Origin: an uncultured Verrucomicrobiales bacterium
Lineage (GTDB): Bacteria; Verrucomicrobiota; Verrucomicrobiae; Limisphaerales; CANJSG01
Assembly: GCA_946480965.1 (NCBI GenBank)
Contig: CAMLMI010000070.1
Coordinates: 1-16,383, forward strand
DNA length: 16,383 bases
Reading direction: 5' to 3'
Both the position numbers and the translations under genes were made by a program. Numbering within the stretch: the first letter of the stretch is position 1; the number at the start of each line of letters is the position of its first letter. This document shows positions 13,007 through 16,383 of this stretch, piece after piece. Below the pieces are notes generated by a model. The model saw nothing but the letters and a program-made list of their open reading frames with translations. It did no database searches and was not told the DNA's origin.

Positions 13007-13786
13007 ATGTTCCGCCCCTGCATTGATCTCCATGACGGCAAGGTGAAGCAGATCGTCGGCGGCTCGCTGACGGACAGCGGCGCCGGGCTGCGCACCAACT
13101 TCGTCTCCGAAAAGCCCGCTGCCTGGTATGCCGACCTCTACCGCCAGGACAACCTGCGCGGCGGCCACGTCATCCAGCTCGGCGCGGGCAACGAAGCCGA
13201 AGCCAAGGCCGCGCTGGCCGCGTTCCCCGGCGGACTCCACCTCGGCGGCGGCGTCAACGCGTCCAACGCCCGTGGCTGGCTCGACGCCGGTGCGTCCCAC
13301 GTCATCGTCACCTCGTGGGTCTTCCGCGACGGACGGCTGGACGAGGAGCGGCTGGCCGAATTGGTGCGGATCGTCGGCAAGGAGCGGCTGGTCCTCGACC
13401 TGAGCTGCCGCCGCAAGGGCGACGCCTACTTCGTCGTCACCGACCGTTGGCAGAAGTTCACCACGCTGCGGATCGAGCCGAAGGTGCTCCAGAAGTTGGC
13501 CGCGAGCTGCGACGAGTTCCTCATCCACGCCGCCGATGTCGAAGGGCTCTGCGCGGGCGTGGACTTGGAGCTGGTGAAGATTCTTGGCGAATTCTGCCCC
13601 ATCCCCGTGACCTACGCCGGCGGCGCGCGTTCGATCAGCGACCTGATCGAAGTCACGCGCGTCGGGCAGGGCCGCGTCGATCTGACGATCGGCTCGGCCC
13701 TCGACATCTTCGGCGGCAAAGGCGTGACCTACGCCGAGCTGGTGGCGTGGAACCGGCAGCAGGCGGGTTCCCACTCGGCCGGTTGA
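13007..13786 (+). CDS. hisA: ProFAR isomerase HisA, eukaryotic (HIS6) type
   Basis: 259 aa (beta-alpha)8-barrel enzyme that isomerises ProFAR to PRFAR, the fourth step of histidine biosynthesis. The sequence resembles the HIS6/HISN3 branch (the TIGR02129 type) rather than ordinary bacterial HisA. Evidence is the start FRPCIDLHDGKVKQIVGG with catalytic-position D7, HVIQLG (54-59), LHLGGGVNASNARGWLDAGASHVIVTSWVF, the LVLDLSCRRK and YFVVTDRWQKFT segment (128-152), FLIHAADVEGLCAGVD with D177, and PVTYAGGARSISDL with the phosphate-binding IGSALDIFGG. No other his gene is in the window, so it is outside a his operon. The gene is convergent with the GHL10 hydrolase gene, leaving only 22 nt between stops. 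No Shine-Dalgarno is seen. Confidence 0.92.
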   Translation: MFRPCIDLHDGKVKQIVGGSLTDSGAGLRTNFVSEKPAAWYADLYRQDNLRGGHVIQLGAGNEAEAKAALAAFPGGLHLGGGVNASNARGWLDAGASHVIVTSWVFRDGRLDEERLAELVRIVGKERLVLDLSCRRKGDAYFVVTDRWQKFTTLRIEPKVLQKLAASCDEFLIHAADVEGLCAGVDLELVKILGEFCPIPVTYAGGARSISDLIEVTRVGQGRVDLTIGSALDIFGGKGVTYAELVAWNRQQAGSHSAG

Positions 13787-13808
13787 TTCAAAGAGTCCGG
13801 TGAAGTTT

Positions 13809-15317
13809 TCAACGCGCTGGGCGCACGTTGACCACGGCCGGGCGACCGATGATGCCGGTGCGGCTCACCCCAGTGATGGCCACGTAGTCCGCCTTGGATC
13901 CGGCTTCGTCCGCGTGCCAGCGCGGGACATCGCCGGGCTGGATGCGGACGGCCCATTGGCCACCGATCCGGGCCTGCACCACCCACCAGCGCACGGCTTC
14001 GCCGCCGGTCGGTTTCCAGTCGAGATACGGGCGGCCCTCGCTGCGACCGAGCGCGACATCCGGGGTGCCGGGCACACCGCCGCCCAGCCATGGAGAAGCG
14101 GGCACCAGGGCCTGGGAGGTGAAGGCGCGGGTCTCCAGCAGGCTGGACAATCCCGGCTTCGACTCGACGGCGGTGGCGTTCCAGAAGACGACTCCGCCCG
14201 CGCCGCGCTGCTGCCGGACGGTGGCGACTTGGCGGACAATTTCCTCGGCGGTCAAAGCGCGGCGTTCGCTCTTGGGCGTGGTGCCCACGAGCGTGGCGTT
14301 CAAGCCGGGCCAGAGGTGGCGATTGCGGCCGTTCTGGTCCGACCACCAGTCGAGCAGCACCGGCAGGCTCTGCTGCTGGGCGGAGAGCGCCCAGTAGAGC
14401 TGCGGCGTGAAGTAGTCGGCCCAGCCGTTCTGCATCCATTTCCGCGCGTCGGCGTAGAGCTCGGCGTGGGCGTCGAAGCCTTCGATGCCCGGCGGATGTT
14501 TGGGCCGCCAGATGCCGAAGGGGGAGATGCCGAACTTCACCCAGGGTTTCTCGGCGTGGACTTCGCGGTTCAGGCGTTCGATGAAGCGGTCCACGTTGTT
14601 CCGCCGCCAGTCGTCGCGCGCGAGCTTGCCGCCGGCGCGCTGGTATTTCGCCCACGAGGCGTCGTCGGGGAACGGGATCTTTCGCCCGGACCGGTCGTTC
14701 ACCGGATAGGGATAGAAGTAGTCGTCGATGTGGACGCCATCGATGTCGTAGCGACGCACCACGTCGCGGATGACGGCCACGCTGCGGTCCTGGATGAGCG
14801 GTTCGCCCGGGTCCATCCAGAGGTCGCTGCCGTAGGCCTTCACCAAGGCCGGATGGGTCTTGGCGATGTGCTGGGCGGGAAGGTCGGACTTCGCCGAGCT
14901 GTGGCGGGCGCGGTAGGGATTGAACCAAGCGTGGATCTCCAACCCGCGCCTACGCGCCTCGGTGACGGCGAAGGCCAAGGGATCATAGCCGGGCGACTGC
15001 CCCGCGCGGCCGGTGAGGTATTCGGACCAGGGTTCGAGCCTGGATTCGTAGAGCGCGTCGCCTCCGGGGCGGACCTGGAAGATGACGGCGTTGAGCCGGA
15101 GGGAGACGGCGAGATCGAAGAGCTGGCGGAGTTCCGCCTGCTGCTGGGAGGCGCTTTTGCCCTTCTCCGAAGGCCAGTCGATGTTCGCCACCGTGGCGAT
15201 CCAGAAGGCGCGGAACTCGCGCGGGGGCGACGGAGGAACGGGCGTGGCCGCGTGCGATGGCAGCCGCAGCAACAAGCCGAGAGCCAGAACGACTAAGAGA
15301 CGAATCCTCGGAGGCAT
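13809..15317 (-). CDS. Secreted GHL10-family glycoside hydrolase (DUF187, YddW/DigH-like)
   Basis: 502 aa, exported. A signal peptide (residues 1-23, MPPRIRLLVVLALGLLLRLPSHA) should be cut before ATP. The hydrolase-like TIM barrel spans about 33-395. It starts with REFRAFWIATVANIDWPSEKG, a family hallmark, and contains NAVIFQVRPGGDALY, IHAWFNPYRAR, and the acidic YDIDGVHIDDYFYPYP segment (190-204) where the catalytic acids are expected. KFGISPFGIWRPKHPPG and DYFTPQLYWA are further family blocks. The C-terminal ~95 residues look like a fibronectin-III-type domain. GHL10 proteins such as E. coli DigH cleave denuded peptidoglycan glycans. It lies 56 nt downstream of sdhB and may share its transcript, but function is unrelated. 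The frame is open further upstream, but that part is a shadow of sdhB. Confidence 0.9.
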   Translation of the reverse strand: MPPRIRLLVVLALGLLLRLPSHAATPVPPSPPREFRAFWIATVANIDWPSEKGKSASQQQAELRQLFDLAVSLRLNAVIFQVRPGGDALYESRLEPWSEYLTGRAGQSPGYDPLAFAVTEARRRGLEIHAWFNPYRARHSSAKSDLPAQHIAKTHPALVKAYGSDLWMDPGEPLIQDRSVAVIRDVVRRYDIDGVHIDDYFYPYPVNDRSGRKIPFPDDASWAKYQRAGGKLARDDWRRNNVDRFIERLNREVHAEKPWVKFGISPFGIWRPKHPPGIEGFDAHAELYADARKWMQNGWADYFTPQLYWALSAQQQSLPVLLDWWSDQNGRNRHLWPGLNATLVGTTPKSERRALTAEEIVRQVATVRQQRGAGGVVFWNATAVESKPGLSSLLETRAFTSQALVPASPWLGGGVPGTPDVALGRSEGRPYLDWKPTGGEAVRWWVVQARIGGQWAVRIQPGDVPRWHADEAGSKADYVAITGVSRTGIIGRPAVVNVRPAR

Positions 15318-15373
15318 GGCGCGGGCACAGTCGCAAACCGCGCGTTCGCTAGGCAAAGGATTCCGCTCCGTTT

Positions 15374-16150
15374 TCAGCCTGCGCCGCCCGCCGCTGCTTT
15401 CTTCGGTTCGCCCTTGAGCAAAGCCACGGCATAATCGCGGTTCATGCGGGCGATGAAGTCGAGGGAGATTTCCTTCGGGCAGACGGCTTCGCAGCTGCCG
15501 GTGACGGTGCAGCCGCCGAACCCTTCGGCGTCCATCTGGTCCACCATCGCCTTCACGCGCTTGTAGCGCTCGGGCTGGCCCTGCGGCATGAGGCCGAGGT
15601 GCGAGACCTTGGCGGCGACGAAGAGCATGGCGCTGGCGTTCTTGCACGCGGCCACGCAGGCACCGCAGCCGATGCACTGGGCGGCGTCCATCGCGAGGTC
15701 GGCGTTCTCCTTCGGCACCGGGATGCTGTTCGCGTCGGGCGCGGCGCCGGTGCGGACGCTGATGAAGCCGCCGGCGTGTTGGATGCGGTCGAAGGCTTTC
15801 CGGTCGCAAACCAGGTCCTTGATGATCGGGAACGGAGCGGCGCGCCACGGTTCAACCACGATCTCGTCGCCGTTGCTGAAGCTGCGCATGTAGGTCTGGC
15901 AGGTCGCCACGCCCTTGTGGGGGCCGTGCGGCTTGCCGTCGATGACCAACGAGCAGGTGCCGCAGATGCCTTCGCGGCAATCGTGGTCGAAGGCGATGGG
16001 TTCTTCGCCCTTGTTGGCCAGGTCCTCGTTCACCACGTCGAGCATCTCGAGGAACGACATGTTCTCGTTCAGCTCGGGCGAGGTGTAGGTCTTGAACTCG
16101 CCGGCGGAGGCCGCGTTCTTCTGCCGCCAGACTTTGAGGGTCACTTTCAT
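15374..16150 (-). CDS. sdhB: Succinate dehydrogenase/fumarate reductase iron-sulfur subunit
   Basis: 258 aa. It carries electrons from the flavoprotein SdhA to the membrane quinone site. The plant-type [2Fe-2S] ligands are C58, C63 and C66 in [11 protein letters not shown], plus C84 in [11 protein letters not shown]. The C-terminal ligands are C159, C162, C165 and C169 in [11 protein letters not shown], and C214, C220 and C224 in [12 protein letters not shown], fitting one [4Fe-4S] and one [3Fe-4S] cluster. Sequence style is that of the Bacteroidetes/Verrucomicrobia type with a single cytochrome b and menaquinone. sdhA and sdhC should precede it, but an ORF6N gene lies directly upstream with an ATGA overlap. 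The tail KKAAAGGAG is low complexity. The start is set by the overlap and by [10 protein letters not shown]. Confidence 0.95.
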   Translation of the reverse strand: MKVTLKVWRQKNAASAGEFKTYTSPELNENMSFLEMLDVVNEDLANKGEEPIAFDHDCREGICGTCSLVIDGKPHGPHKGVATCQTYMRSFSNGDEIVVEPWRAAPFPIIKDLVCDRKAFDRIQHAGGFISVRTGAAPDANSIPVPKENADLAMDAAQCIGCGACVAACKNASAMLFVAAKVSHLGLMPQGQPERYKRVKAMVDQMDAEGFGGCTVTGSCEAVCPKEISLDFIARMNRDYAVALLKGEPKKAAAGGAG

Positions 16151-16383
16151 GAGAGTTTCGATTTGCGATTCGCCAATTTCGATTTGCCGCCAGCGTCGGG
16201 CTTGGAAGAGCGCTGGGGCAGGCCGGTGTGGAAGCCCATTTCCCGTTTCTGGGAGGCGGTCGGCGGCTTCATCAGCTCGCGGATGGCGTCGAACACGGCC
16301 TTGAACTGCTGGTCATACTTGCTCTCCAGCGAAGCGAGTTTCTTGGCCAAGTCCGCGTGCGAGGACAGCAGCTGCCGGAGCTG
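16147..16383 (-). CDS. ORF6N-domain protein, C-terminal part (runs off the window)
   Basis: 79 codons including the stop are visible; the 5' part lies beyond the right edge, and no in-frame ATG occurs before the edge (a TTG at 16350 is internal). The visible protein [40 protein letters not shown], then KREMGF (split for length), is the hallmark C-terminus of ORF6N-domain proteins: a helical coiled segment, AIRxLM-PP, and a basic-GF end. ORF6N domains are found in phage and many bacterial accessory proteins; their molecular role is poorly known. The tail after GFHTG is an extension, [18 protein letters not shown], encoded by a repetitive AAATCGAAA-rich stretch. Its TGA stop overlaps the sdhB ATG by four bases. 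Confidence 0.8.
   Translation of the reverse strand, partial: QLRQLLSSHADLAKKLASLESKYDQQFKAVFDAIRELMKPPTASQKREMGFHTGLPQRSSKPDAGGKSKLANRKSKLS
16156..16186. repeat. Short direct repeat TTTCGATTTG
   Basis: Two perfect 10-bp copies, 16156-16165 and 16177-16186, 21 bp apart, lie inside the last codons of the ORF6N gene just before sdhB. On the gene's strand the unit reads CAAATCGAAA. It looks like spacer sequence that became translated as the ORF6N tail. Function unknown. Confidence 0.5.

Noticed and set aside
15318..15848. Upstream extension of the GHL10 frame over sdhB
   Set aside because: Arg/Pro/His-rich shadow of sdhB in another frame; the signal peptide places the start at 15317.
1..16383. 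CRISPR array, tRNA or rRNA genes, phage or IS transposase
   Set aside because: No regularly spaced repeats, cloverleaf signatures (apart from tmRNA), rRNA motifs or transposase domains were seen on either strand.

Overview
The window looks like chromosomal DNA of a GC-rich Gram-negative bacterium, most likely Verrucomicrobiota. This is inferred from several things seen together: a eukaryote-type HisA, the C-terminal end of an ORF6N-domain protein, a menaquinone-type SdhB with three Fe-S clusters, a REP/REPIN-like repeat, and a near absence of Shine-Dalgarno motifs before start codons. No marker gene settles the phylum.

Layout. Positions 1-684 (minus) hold the 5' end of a membrane-anchored protein and, upstream of it, a SUKH (SMI1/KNR4)-like gene. 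Positions 780-3305 (plus) hold a two-component system: an OmpR/PmrA-class response regulator with a perfect CTTAAT-N5-CTTAAT box upstream, then a membrane histidine kinase. The two genes are separated by a 157-bp inverted-repeat element that looks like a REPIN. Positions 3350-3705 (minus) encode tmRNA (ssrA, tag ANEELALAA), followed upstream by an MFS transporter (3747-5309, minus). Polyphosphate kinase ppk1 (5491-7629, plus) is divergent from the transporter. A strong bidirectional terminator (7679-7700) separates ppk1 from a convergent oligopeptide/dipeptide ABC transporter operon (7749-11782, minus; order permease B, permease C, ATPase D, ATPase F). That operon has no binding-protein gene here, and it carries two related hairpin-forming repeats in its internal gaps.

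Positions 12158-13786 (plus) hold ppnP (nucleoside phosphorylase), a low-GC orphan gene and eukaryote-type hisA. Positions 13809-16383 (minus) hold the end of an ORF6N-domain gene overlapping sdhB by four bases, sdhB itself, and a secreted GHL10-family glycoside hydrolase.

Most genes are housekeeping or transport functions, and no obvious multi-gene novel system is present. The observations most worth a second look are the regulatory and repeat structures (the PmrA-like box, the REPIN between partner genes, the paired hairpins inside the opp operon), the ORF6N-sdhB coupling, and the eukaryote-type HisA outside a his operon.
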